27,147 bases of DNA from NCBI GenBank assembly GCA_040081265.1, contig JBEBGV010000063.1:1-27147 (forward strand), written 5' to 3'. A program made the translations under genes and the position numbers. The notes below the pieces were generated by a model. It saw only the letters and a program-made list of their open reading frames with translations, had not been told where the DNA came from and searched no databases. This stretch comes from JBEBGV01 sp040081265. GTDB taxonomy: Bacteria; Acidobacteriota; Vicinamibacteria; Vicinamibacterales; UBA2999. Numbering within the stretch: position 1 is the first letter of the stretch; each line of letters starts with the position of its first letter. Shown here piece by piece: positions 16,680 to 24,959 of the stretch.

Positions 16680-18156
16680 CGCCGGGAAGCGGGTTCACAG
16701 GCCCTCGTCCGCGCCGGTACAGTTCGAACCCGCGATAGAGCAGCGCCAGTCCAAGCCAGGCAGCAATGGCGGCGAGCGGGTAGGCGATCGCGCGTGGAAA
16801 CAGCCACGTCAGCACAGCCAGCCCGGCCAGAAGTCCACCGGCGATCAACGCAATGTTGGCTTCGACAGATTCAAGGACGCGCGTGTTGGTAATCGCAGCG
16901 GCGACCGTGCGCCCGACACGAACCGCACCAGCCACCATCCGCCCGCTGCTCCCGCTTCCGCGTCGCCCTGCCGAGGGCTGTCGACGTCTCAGTGGCGCGC
17001 CGGGCACCCGCACGCGGTTTTTCGTCAGCACGACCTCGGTCGCGTTCTCCAGGTCCGCCAGGAACATCTCTTCCATCTGCGCGGCAAAGCCCGGATGCTC
17101 GACGATCACGTCCAGCTCGCGGTTGCCCATCCAGCTGGCGATATTGAGATTGGACGAGCCGACACGTGCCCACTGGCCGTCAGCCACGGCGGTCTTGGCG
17201 TGGATCATCGAGCCGTTCCACTCGAAGACGCGGACCCCGGCGTCGAGCAACGGGCGGTAGCCGGCGCGTGAGAACGGGCGGATGAGTGGAATGTCGGTCG
17301 CGCCCGGCACCAGGAGCCGCACGTCGACGCCGTCGAGCGCCGCCGACCGAAGCGCCTGCACATAGGCGGTCGTGCCGCCGTAATACGCGTCGGTCAGCCA
17401 CAAGGTCCTGCGAGCCATGGCCGCCACCAGCTGGTCGACGCGAAAGAGCCCGGCGGTGTTAGGCACTGTCGCGACCACGCGCAGCGAGACGTCGCCGGCA
17501 TCGACGGCCCTCGCCGCGGCTGGCGAGACCTCTGGCAGTGGATCTCCGACCGCCTCCCACGCTTCCGCGAACGCGGCTGCGACGTCGGCAACCGCGGGCC
17601 CACGAAGCGACATGCCGGTATCGCGCCACGGGTCGATATGACGGCGGGCGTCTCCGACCCACTCCTGACCCACGCACAGCCCGGTCACGAAGGCGGTCTC
17701 CCCGTCCACGACAATCAGCTTGCGATGGTCGCGGCTGACCCAGCCGAAGGGTCGATCAAAGCGGGGAGGGTTGTAGGAACGGACCTCCACGCCCCCCTCT
17801 CTGAGATTTCGCCAGAAGGCCCTCGAGGTCTTTCCGAATCCACCCAGCCAGTCGTAGAGCACACGCACGCGCACACCGGCCCGCGCCCGCGCGATCAGCG
17901 CGTCAGCGAAGAGGCGGCCCTGTTGGTCCTCGGAGATGATGTACATCTCGAAGTGAATGGTCTGGCGTGCCTGTGCGATGGCGTCCAGCCACGCAGGATA
18001 GTTTTCGGAGGCGTTCCGCAGGAGTACAACATCGTTGCCGTCGCGCAGCGGCGCGCCCGATGTTCTCGCAAACGCCTGGTCGGCGAGTTGACGGACAGCG
18101 GACCAGTCGATTCGTTGTTCGCGCAGCGCGGGTGTGACCCTGGGCACGATGGTCAC
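16672..18156 (-). CDS. Phospholipase D / cardiolipin synthase-like protein
   Basis: A 494-residue protein with two HKD motifs: H144-K146-D151 in 'DHRKLIVVDG' and H319-K321-D326 in 'IHAKTAVADG', the second followed by 'GSSNLNIASW'. Both sites look intact, so transphosphatidylation or phospholipid hydrolysis is likely; cardiolipin synthase is the best guess. Unlike standard cardiolipin synthases, which have two N-terminal helices, this protein has its two membrane helices at the C-terminus (about 434-453 and 457-474), after an arginine/serine-rich linker (about 388-406). The N-terminus has no anchor. The start is a GTG at 18156 without a clear Shine-Dalgarno. The 3' end overlaps the YfhO-like gene by eight bases. 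Confidence 0.9.
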   Translation of the reverse strand: MTIVPRVTPALREQRIDWSAVRQLADQAFARTSGAPLRDGNDVVLLRNASENYPAWLDAIAQARQTIHFEMYIISEDQQGRLFADALIARARAGVRVRVLYDWLGGFGKTSRAFWRNLREGGVEVRSYNPPRFDRPFGWVSRDHRKLIVVDGETAFVTGLCVGQEWVGDARRHIDPWRDTGMSLRGPAVADVAAAFAEAWEAVGDPLPEVSPAAARAVDAGDVSLRVVATVPNTAGLFRVDQLVAAMARRTLWLTDAYYGGTTAYVQALRSAALDGVDVRLLVPGATDIPLIRPFSRAGYRPLLDAGVRVFEWNGSMIHAKTAVADGQWARVGSSNLNIASWMGNRELDVIVEHPGFAAQMEEMFLADLENATEVVLTKNRVRVPGAPLRRRQPSAGRRGSGSSGRMVAGAVRVGRTVAAAITNTRVLESVEANIALIAGGLLAGLAVLTWLFPRAIAYPLAAIAAWLGLALLYRGFELYRRGRGPVNPLPGDE

Positions 18157-18178
18157 AATCTACACCGGCTGGAGATCA

Positions 18179-18224
18179 GGGGTCAGACCGGGGTCAGACC
18201 GCGGGTTGACCCCGGTCTGACCCC
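18179..18224. repeat. REP-like palindrome of the GGGGTCAGACC type
   Basis: A perfect 18-bp inverted repeat: left arm 18179-18196 (ggggtcagaccggggtca), right arm 18207-18224, with a 10-base loop. The unit GGGGTCAGACC is itself repeated inside the left arm. It sits between the amidohydrolase stop (18239) and the phospholipase-D-like start (18156), both on the minus strand. Palindromes with GGGGTCAGACC ends are known as dispersed elements in several bacterial phyla, some tied to REP-associated tyrosine transposases. No transposase is present. It could also act as a terminator for the amidohydrolase gene, though no T-tract follows. Confidence 0.7.
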
Positions 18225-18238
18225 GAAGGAAGGGGTAC

Positions 18239-19492
18239 TCAGCGCGTGGCGCGCTTGTCGACGACGACCTTGCCGTCCTTCAGCACGACTTTCGTCTTCA
18301 GCATCTCGTAGATGTTCAGCGTCGGGTTGCCATCGAGCAGGATGATGTCGGCGAGCTTGCCAACCTCGAGCGTGCCGATCTGATCGGCCATCCCGACGTA
18401 GCGGGCCGCGTTGGGTCCGATGATGCGGTGAATGTCGGCCATTGAGAACACGATGCTGAACGACTTCAGCTCGTGCTCGAGCACGACAATGTCGGCGGCG
18501 TTCTGGTCGGTGGAGTACGAGATCGTCTGGTGGTTCGGATCCGCGTCCCAGATACGACGTGCATTGATGGTGGTGTAACCACCTTCGGTGCCGGTGGCCC
18601 GGCCCTTGGCGTCTCGATTCGCCCCGGCGAGCGATTCGGGCCAAGGCTTGCCATCGCGGAACCGCGGCGTGTTGTCTTTCGGCCACGTCACCGGCGCTGC
18701 GCCCGCCGACAGACTGTCGATGTTCGGCGCGCCGAACGCGATCAACCCTGCGACGATGGCACCAGACTGCGCCACCTTCTCGGCGGCCTCATAGCTCGTC
18801 CAGTCCTTGTTCGGAAGGTGCACCAGGCGAGTGACACCGGCATCGATCGCCGCCACCATCGCCGGTGAGCTCACCGCGTGGACGTTCACCTGGATGCCCG
18901 TCTTCTTGGCCTCGTCAACGATGGCCTTGAGCGTCTCGATCTCGGCCTGCGGCGGCGCCGGTTCAGGCGTGAGCACGATCTCACCGGTGTGCTTGACGCC
19001 CTTGGCGGCGAGCGCCTGGACGGCCGCGCGCGCTTCCGCCGGGGTCTGACGCAGGTTGACCTGCCCGGAGGGGATCAGGCGCGGACCGTTGTACTCGCCA
19101 GACGCCACCTTCGCAGTGAGCGCCAGGTTGGGGTCGGCCTGGCCGCCGCCAATCAGCACGGTGGTGTAGCCGGCCTCCAGCAGTTCCTGCATCCACTGCT
19201 TCCCGGTCGGGCCATCGTTGACGTGCTTGTGACCGTCGATGTAGCCGGGCATGGCACTCATGCCACGACCGTCGATGACCTGGAGCCCCTGCGTGGGGGC
19301 AGCACCGGCGGTGACCGACGCAATCTTGCCGTCGCGCACGATGATCGTTCCCGATTCGATCACCGCCCCGCTGCCGACGACGATACGGACGTTGGTGATG
19401 GCGACATTCTGGGCCGCAACCAGGCGCGGGGCGCACAGGGCGGCAACGCTCAGGGCCGACACGAGCAGGCGACGCGTGAACACACTTCTCAT
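18239..19492 (-). CDS. Secreted amidohydrolase family protein
   Basis: A 417-residue metal-dependent hydrolase with a signal peptide (about 1-28, ending near 'LVAAQN'). The N-terminal composite domain gives 'GTIIVRDGKIASV' and 'IDGRGMSAMPGYIDGHKH', where H88 and H90 are the first metal ligands. Further candidates are H205 ('VNVHA'), H225 ('VHLPN') and D329 ('STDQN'). The C-terminal 'GTLEVGKLADIILLDGNP' is typical of the superfamily. I see no obvious carboxylated lysine; the usual region reads 'TGEIVLTPEP', so the metal site may differ. The substrate is unknown. The frame is open to 19543, but I chose the ATG at 19492: it starts the signal peptide and has GGAGG ten bases upstream. Confidence 0.88.
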   Translation of the reverse strand: MRSVFTRRLLVSALSVAALCAPRLVAAQNVAITNVRIVVGSGAVIESGTIIVRDGKIASVTAGAAPTQGLQVIDGRGMSAMPGYIDGHKHVNDGPTGKQWMQELLEAGYTTVLIGGGQADPNLALTAKVASGEYNGPRLIPSGQVNLRQTPAEARAAVQALAAKGVKHTGEIVLTPEPAPPQAEIETLKAIVDEAKKTGIQVNVHAVSSPAMVAAIDAGVTRLVHLPNKDWTSYEAAEKVAQSGAIVAGLIAFGAPNIDSLSAGAAPVTWPKDNTPRFRDGKPWPESLAGANRDAKGRATGTEGGYTTINARRIWDADPNHQTISYSTDQNAADIVVLEHELKSFSIVFSMADIHRIIGPNAARYVGMADQIGTLEVGKLADIILLDGNPTLNIYEMLKTKVVLKDGKVVVDKRATR

Positions 19493-19572
19493 TCTTCTCA
19501 GTCCTCCGACTGCATTCTTATCAAGGCGGGCCGATGTTAACACGGGAGATCTGACGGAACCCGACCAACGCC

Positions 19573-20586
19573 CTAGTTGGCGACGTCGATGAAGACCTTC
19601 AACGCGCTGGCGTGAATCCCCGTCTCATCCCGGTCCGTCGTCTGGAAATACAGGGCGTGCCGGCCGTTGGCGAGCAGACGTGTGTCGAGCGCGTAGGTGC
19701 CCTTGAAAAGTCCGGGCTGCCGGTACAGTAACCTGGCCCCCGAGATGGGCCGCGTGACGCCGACGACGGCTTCGGTCCAGTCCAGCGGGTAGCGGTGGAA
19801 GTCGGCGTCGAGCCACAGTTCTGACCCGGCGAGCTTGCTGGTCTGGTCGTGCTTGATCTTCAGCGGCACGACGCCGGAAATCACGGGGACGGTGCGGTCC
19901 ATCTGCGCCCCGCCAACGCCCCCGCTGAAGAGGCTCATGTAATTCACCTGCACGTTGGCATAGCCGAAGTCGGCGTCCGACTGTGACTTCCCCCCATACC
20001 AGCTGCGGGCGATCGGATCAGGGGTCGCGCGATAGTTCTCGCTCACGCCGGTGCGGTTCTTGACGAACACCTGAAAGTTGAGCGTCCCGAAGTGTCGCTG
20101 GTCGAACATGTTCAGCGAGACATTCTCGGTGAGACGAAGCTCACGTAACCCATCGGGTGCCGTGTTGGTGTCGAGATTCATCGGCACGAACCACTGACAC
20201 TGCTGGTGGTCGCCATGCGCACCGGGACAGCTCCACGTTCCGGCGACCTCCTGGGCAATGGCTGACTCCCAACTCCATCGCACCGAGGTGATCGGGTCCG
20301 GGTTGTTGAAGCTGGTGACGCGGGCAACAAACGGCTGCACCCCACTCACGCTGACCAGCGTTCCGGTGGTGTCTCTTGCGTTGGGCACGCAGGCGGCGAT
20401 GTGAATGTGACGAGCGACGGCATCACCGGTCTGCTGCCACCATCCGTGTTGTTCGAGGGGCACCGATGGAGCCACGCAGTTCGGATACTCGCCGTACGGC
20501 CCCGAGACCGGTGCGCCGGCGAGCGCGCCCCCCGCGACCAGCAACAGCGCGACGATGACGATGGGTTTTGTGAAGACTTGTGTCAC
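19573..20586 (-). CDS. Secreted protein of unknown function
   Basis: A 337-residue protein that I do not recognise. With a GTG start at 20586 it begins with a clean signal peptide ('FTKPIVIVALLLVAGGALAG'). The mature part has several cysteines ('YPNCVAP', 'IAACVPN', 'TWSCPGAHGD', 'QQCQWFVP') and an aromatic, beta-rich character. The C-terminal half ('SELWLDADFHRYPLDWTEAV', 'LLANGRHALYFQTTDRDE') resembles secreted Ig-like or carbohydrate-associated folds. The frame is open up to 20778, but the extra 64 codons are polar and run into the divergent promoter region, so I rejected them. No clear Shine-Dalgarno is visible. It lies 80 bases upstream of the amidohydrolase on the same strand. Confidence 0.7.
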   Translation of the reverse strand: MTQVFTKPIVIVALLLVAGGALAGAPVSGPYGEYPNCVAPSVPLEQHGWWQQTGDAVARHIHIAACVPNARDTTGTLVSVSGVQPFVARVTSFNNPDPITSVRWSWESAIAQEVAGTWSCPGAHGDHQQCQWFVPMNLDTNTAPDGLRELRLTENVSLNMFDQRHFGTLNFQVFVKNRTGVSENYRATPDPIARSWYGGKSQSDADFGYANVQVNYMSLFSGGVGGAQMDRTVPVISGVVPLKIKHDQTSKLAGSELWLDADFHRYPLDWTEAVVGVTRPISGARLLYRQPGLFKGTYALDTRLLANGRHALYFQTTDRDETGIHASALKVFIDVAN

Positions 20587-20631
20587 TCGGTGCGATTTAC
20601 GGCAGATTACCGCAGAAGTGTGTAATTCGAC

Positions 20632-20649
20632 CTTCCCGTAACTTCCCGT
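20632..20649. promoter_or_regulatory. Direct repeat in the divergent intergenic region
   Basis: CTTCCCGT occurs at 20632-20639 and again at 20642-20649, a 10-base period equal to one helical turn. It lies between the divergent starts at 20586 and 20729. Such spacing is common for operators bound by dimeric regulators on one DNA face, but no regulator is visible nearby. Confidence 0.35.
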
Positions 20650-20670
20650 GATTGCACACTCTGTCGGGAT

Positions 20671-20699
20671 TTGAGGCGATCTGCAGGCTGACGTATGCT
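20671..20699 (+). promoter_or_regulatory. Possible sigma-70-type promoter of the FHA-phosphatase/kinase pair
   Basis: TTGAGG (20671-20676) and TATGCT (20694-20699) are separated by 17 bases, each matching four of six consensus positions. Transcription would begin near 20706, which places the TTG at 20702 upstream of the transcript and favours the GTG at 20729 as the start of the next gene. Confidence 0.35.
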
Positions 20700-20728
20700 G
20701 CTTGGGACTCTTCCAGTCCGAGATCACG

Positions 20729-21862
20729 GTGCCCATCCCAGAAGACGAGTTCGAGAGGACGATCATCCGCAGCCACAAGCGGGCTGACGAGACGCCGGCT
20801 GTCGCCGACCCACTCGGTCACTACCTTGTCGGGGGCAAAGAAGGGGCGCCGGATACGCGCCTCGAGCTCGGCGTCGAGCCGCTCACGATCGGACGCGACG
20901 CCCGGCAGGCACTGGTTCTGGCCGATGCCGACGTGTCACGACTGCATGCACGCATATCTCTGACGGGGACCGACGCCAGCGTCGAAGACCTGAACTCGAC
21001 CAACGGGACGTTCCTCGACGGCAAGCGGCTGACCTCTCCTGCCACCTTGACCGACGGCAGCGTGCTGCGTCTCGGTAGTCACGTGTTCCGGTACGAGCGT
21101 CGCAGCCGTCGCGATGTCGAGCGGACTATCGGCCTTGATCTGGAGCTCAAGAGGGCCAGCAATTACGTCTTCTCCCTGCTGCCAGCGCCACTGGTCTCGG
21201 GGGCAGTGCTCGCGGAATGGTGCTTCGTGCCGTCCACGCAGCTCGGCGGGGACGCGTTCGGCTACTACTGGCTGGACCCGAACACCTTTGTGTTCTACCT
21301 GCTCGACGTCTCGGGCCACGGTGCCGGGTCGGCGATGCACTCGGTGACGGTCCTCAACGTGCTGCGGCAACGGGCGCTTCCGCAGGTCGATTTCGAGAAT
21401 CCCGCTGACGTCCTGACCAGCCTGAACCAACGGTTCCAGATGGAGAGCCATGGGGGGCTGTACTTCACCATGTGGTACGGCGTGTATCGGGTCGCCGACC
21501 GCACGCTGACCTACAGTTCAGCCGGCCACCACCCCGCATCACTCGTTTCAATCGGAAGGGACCACGTCAGTCCTCTTGGCATGCCCGCGGTGATGATCGG
21601 CATGCTTCCCGACGGCGACTACCAGACCCAGCAGGCTGTCATCCCGCCTGGCAGCTCCATCTACCTGTTCAGCGATGGCGTGTTCGAGGTCGCAACGGCC
21701 GACAATCAACAGTGGACGCTCGAGCAGTTCGAACAGCTGATGCTCCAGCCAGCCCTGGACGGCATCCCGGAAAGCCAGCGACTGCATGAAGGGGTCAAAC
21801 GGGTGGCGGGACCGAAACCCCTCGAAGACGACTTCTCGCTTGTGGTCCTGACGTTCCCGTAA
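20729..21862 (+). CDS. FHA domain + PP2C/SpoIIE-type phosphatase
   Basis: A 377-residue cytoplasmic signalling protein. The FHA domain (about 45-120) has 'TIGRD', 'SRLHARI' and 'NSTNGTFLDG', the phosphothreonine-binding set. The C-terminal part is a PPM/SpoIIE serine phosphatase of the RsbU kind: 'LGGDAFGYYWLD', 'LLDVSGHGAGSAM', 'YSSAGHHPASLV', 'LFSDGVFEV' and a final 'EDDFSLVVL'. The acidic metal ligands are all present, so it should be active. The frame can start at a TTG at 20702; I prefer the GTG at 20729 because the putative promoter would otherwise overlap the start. It is ten bases upstream of a Ser/Thr kinase gene. The kinase probably phosphorylates a threonine bound by the FHA domain, and the phosphatase may reverse kinase signalling; this pairing is an inference. 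Confidence 0.9.
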   Translation: MPIPEDEFERTIIRSHKRADETPAVADPLGHYLVGGKEGAPDTRLELGVEPLTIGRDARQALVLADADVSRLHARISLTGTDASVEDLNSTNGTFLDGKRLTSPATLTDGSVLRLGSHVFRYERRSRRDVERTIGLDLELKRASNYVFSLLPAPLVSGAVLAEWCFVPSTQLGGDAFGYYWLDPNTFVFYLLDVSGHGAGSAMHSVTVLNVLRQRALPQVDFENPADVLTSLNQRFQMESHGGLYFTMWYGVYRVADRTLTYSSAGHHPASLVSIGRDHVSPLGMPAVMIGMLPDGDYQTQQAVIPPGSSIYLFSDGVFEVATADNQQWTLEQFEQLMLQPALDGIPESQRLHEGVKRVAGPKPLEDDFSLVVLTFP

Positions 21863-21872
21863 ACTTCACTCC

Positions 21873-24800
21873 ATGAACTGCGCGGCCTGCGGTGGTGACA
21901 TTCCGGCGTCCGCGCACGGGTGTCCTCACTGCCAGACGGTGCTTCAGCGCAGCGTGGCAGCGGGCGTTCTCACGCCGCCACCGATCGACGCCCCGACAAG
22001 AATCACTCCGCCGGAGGCCGTTGCGGACTCCTTCGACGATGGCACGGAGGCGCCAACGCGGTTCGTCGCTCCCGCCGAGCAGGCAGCCAGGAAAGAGGCC
22101 ACCGTCGAAGACACCGGCCCCCTGACGCCGGGAAAGCCGTTCGGGTCGCGCTATCACATCATCCGCCTGCTGGGTCTCGGCGGGATGGGCGCGGTGTATC
22201 AGGCCTGGGACACCGAATTGAGCGTCGCGGTTGCCATCAAGGTCATCCGTCCTGAAGCCATGAACGACCCCGCGGCAGCGCGGGAGATCGAGCGCCGTTT
22301 CAAGCGTGAATTGCTCCTTGCGCGCGAGGTCACGCACAAGAACGTCGTCCGCATTCACGACCTCGGCGAAATCGACCGCATCAAGTACATCACGATGTCG
22401 TACATCGACGGCATGGACCTGGCCTCGATGCTGAAGCGTGACCGCCAGTTTCCCGTCGCGCAGGCGATGGTCATCCTGCGTTCATTCCTGCCAGGCCTGG
22501 TGGCCGCGCACTCCGCCGGTGTCGTGCACCGTGATCTGAAGCCGGCCAACATCATGCTCGGCACTCGTGGCGACGCGCTGATCATGGACTTCGGCATCGC
22601 CTACTCGACCCGTGACGCCGACATCGGCGCGAACGAGATCAAGGCCAACCTGCCAGAGGAGCTGCGACGGGCCGCCGGCCACGGCGACGGTGCCACGCTG
22701 GCCGGGTCGGTGCTCGGCACCGTCCATTACATGGCGCCGGAACAGGCCAGGGGTGAGCAGGTCGATCAGCGTGCCGACGTCTATGCGGTCGGACTGATTC
22801 TGTACGACATGCTCCTGGGCCGACGCCGGGCCGAGAAGGCCGACAGTGCCGTCGGCGAGCTCGAGGCACGCATGAAGCAGGCGCCGCCCTCGGTCAGATC
22901 AGTGGCGCCAGAGATTCCGGCCGCCCTTGACGCGATCGTGTCGCGTTGCCTCGAACCCGACCCCGGCAGGCGCTTTCAGACGACGTCAGAGCTGGCGGCG
23001 GCGCTCGATCGGCTCGACGACAACGGCGAGCTCCTGCCGGTTCGACGTGTCGTGGGGCTGCCGTTGATGGCAGCGACGGTGGTCATCCTGGTCGGGCTCG
23101 CCGCGGGTGTCTGGTACTACCAGCGACAGTTCATCCCTGCGCCGGTTCACGATCCTGTGTCGGTGGTGATCGCCGATTTTCAGAACCAGACCGGCGATGT
23201 CACCTTCGATCGCACGCTCGAGCCGATGCTCAAACGTGCGCTCGAGGGGGCTGGGTTCATCAGCGCGTACGACCGCAGCGCCCTGGCTCGTACCGTGGGT
23301 GCACGGCTGCCCGAGACGCTGGACCAGGTCGCGGCACGCGAGATTGCCGTCAAGGAAGGCCTGGGCGTTGTCCTGTCCGGCGTCATCCGGACGCAGGGCG
23401 CCGGCTATGGCGTCTCCGTTACGGCGACCCAGACCGTGACGGGCGAGGTGATCGCCGATGTTCAAGGCCGCGCCGCCAACAAAGACCAGGTGCTGGCCAC
23501 GGCAACCAGATTGGTCAGCAACGTCCGGCAGGCGCTCGGCGACGAAACGTCAGAGTCGGCTCAGATGTTTGCGATGGCGAGCTTGTCCGCGACCTCGCTC
23601 GACGTCGTGCGTGAGTATGCCGCGGCCCAGGACGCCGCCTCGAGGAACAGGTTCGAGGAGGCGATGCAAAGCGCCTTGAAGGCCGTCGAGCTGGACCCGA
23701 CGTTCGGCATTGGCTACCAGCTTCTCGCTGTCGCGTCGCGCAATGTCGGTCGGCAAGCCGATGCCGAGAAATACATCAATCAGGCCCTCCGTTACCTGGA
23801 CGGCATGACGGAACGCGAGCGCTTCAGCACCCGCGGGATGTTCTACCGTGTCACGGGTGACTACCAGCAGTGTGTGAAGGAATACGGCGACCTCCTGGCG
23901 AGGTACAGCGCAGACGTCACGGGCCATAACCAGCTGGCGCTCTGCGCCTCGCAATTGCGGGACATGAACCGCGCGATGTCCGAGATGCGGAAGGTGGTCG
24001 AGCTGCTGCCCAACCGGGTTGTCTTCCGCGACAACCTGGCGCTGTACGCCAACTACGCGGGTGACTTCGAGACCGCAGAAACGGAAGCCCGGACGGTCCA
24101 GGAACCCGACGCATATGCACAGCTCGCCCTGGCATTTTCGCAGATGGGTCAGGGCCAGCTTCCAGAGGCCAGTCAGACCTACCAGAATCTGGCGGGCATC
24201 GGCGCGCTCGGCGCGTCGTTCTCGGCGTCGGGCCTGGGCGATCTGGCGGTCTTCGAAGGTCGCTTCGCGGATGCGCAGCGAATTCTCGAGCGTGGCGCCG
24301 CAGACGACCTCGCCGCCAACAACCCCAACAGGGCTGCCGCCAAATTCGCGGCACTCGCCTATGCCCACATCCTGCGCGGCCAGAACAGACCCGCGGTCGC
24401 AGCGGCTCAGAAGGCACTGACCAACAGCAGCGCGGTCAAGATCCGGTTTCTTGCGGCGCGCGTCTTCATCGAGGCACGGGATCTCGTCTCAGCCGCGCCG
24501 CTGATGACGGGGCTGGCCGCCGAACTACAGAGTGAGCCCCAGGCCTACGCCAAGCTGCTCGAGGGCGAGATCGCGCTCCAGGGCAAGAACCTGCGCGAAG
24601 CCATCAGGCTCTTCACCGACGCCAACACGTTGCTGGACACATGGATTGGCCACTTCGACCTGGGCCGCGCCTACCTCGAGGGCGGACAGCTCCCGCAGGC
24701 AGACTCCGAATTCGATCGCTGCCTGAAACGACGCGGCGAAGCGCTGTCGCTCTTCCTGGACGAAGAGCCGACGTTTGGGTTCCTCCCGCCGGTCTACTAC

Positions 24801-24932
24801 TACCAGGGTCGTGTCCGCGAAGCGCTGCAGAACGCCGGCTTCGCTGAACCGTACCGCACCTATCTCAGCATCCGTGGACGGGCAGGAGAGGATCCGCTCC
24901 TGCCCGAAGTCCGCCGACGCGCCGGGAACTAG
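21873..24932 (+). CDS. Transmembrane Ser/Thr protein kinase with TPR outer domain
   Basis: A 1019-residue protein. The N-terminus is a zinc ribbon (C3, C6, C17, C20), then a Pro/Thr-rich linker (about 30-90). The kinase domain (about 94-380) has the glycine loop 'GLGGMG', K123 in 'VAIKV', E146, D221 in 'HRDLKPAN' and D239 in 'DFG', so it should be active. The stretch from DFG to APE is about 50 residues, longer than usual, with an insert at about 250-275. One membrane helix (about 394-414) leads to a periplasmic half: a TolB/FlgO-like domain (about 428-560, 'VVIADFQNQTGDVTFDRTLEP') and TPR repeats (about 590-990). This layout is common in Acidobacteriota. It is probably cotranscribed with the upstream FHA-phosphatase. 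No clear Shine-Dalgarno precedes the ATG. The signal sensed is unknown. Confidence 0.93.
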   Translation: MNCAACGGDIPASAHGCPHCQTVLQRSVAAGVLTPPPIDAPTRITPPEAVADSFDDGTEAPTRFVAPAEQAARKEATVEDTGPLTPGKPFGSRYHIIRLLGLGGMGAVYQAWDTELSVAVAIKVIRPEAMNDPAAAREIERRFKRELLLAREVTHKNVVRIHDLGEIDRIKYITMSYIDGMDLASMLKRDRQFPVAQAMVILRSFLPGLVAAHSAGVVHRDLKPANIMLGTRGDALIMDFGIAYSTRDADIGANEIKANLPEELRRAAGHGDGATLAGSVLGTVHYMAPEQARGEQVDQRADVYAVGLILYDMLLGRRRAEKADSAVGELEARMKQAPPSVRSVAPEIPAALDAIVSRCLEPDPGRRFQTTSELAAALDRLDDNGELLPVRRVVGLPLMAATVVILVGLAAGVWYYQRQFIPAPVHDPVSVVIADFQNQTGDVTFDRTLEPMLKRALEGAGFISAYDRSALARTVGARLPETLDQVAAREIAVKEGLGVVLSGVIRTQGAGYGVSVTATQTVTGEVIADVQGRAANKDQVLATATRLVSNVRQALGDETSESAQMFAMASLSATSLDVVREYAAAQDAASRNRFEEAMQSALKAVELDPTFGIGYQLLAVASRNVGRQADAEKYINQALRYLDGMTERERFSTRGMFYRVTGDYQQCVKEYGDLLARYSADVTGHNQLALCASQLRDMNRAMSEMRKVVELLPNRVVFRDNLALYANYAGDFETAETEARTVQEPDAYAQLALAFSQMGQGQLPEASQTYQNLAGIGALGASFSASGLGDLAVFEGRFADAQRILERGAADDLAANNPNRAAAKFAALAYAHILRGQNRPAVAAAQKALTNSSAVKIRFLAARVFIEARDLVSAAPLMTGLAAELQSEPQAYAKLLEGEIALQGKNLREAIRLFTDANTLLDTWIGHFDLGRAYLEGGQLPQADSEFDRCLKRRGEALSLFLDEEPTFGFLPPVYYYQGRVREALQNAGFAEPYRTYLSIRGRAGEDPLLPEVRRRAGN

Positions 24933-24959
24933 CCGCGCCTCACGGCTGTCGCGCCAGGG

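Noticed and set aside
14367..16892. An 841-codon open frame on the plus strand, antisense to the YfhO-like and phospholipase-D-like genes.
   Set aside because: The translation is rich in Arg, Gly, His, Gln and Pro with no domain or hydrophobic core. It is the kind of shadow frame that GC-rich genes give on the opposite strand, while the minus-strand frames carry clear family motifs.
24931..24959. A small inverted repeat (agccg/cggct) between the kinase and lectin genes.
   Set aside because: A five-base stem with a seven-base loop and no T-tract is too weak to call a terminator.
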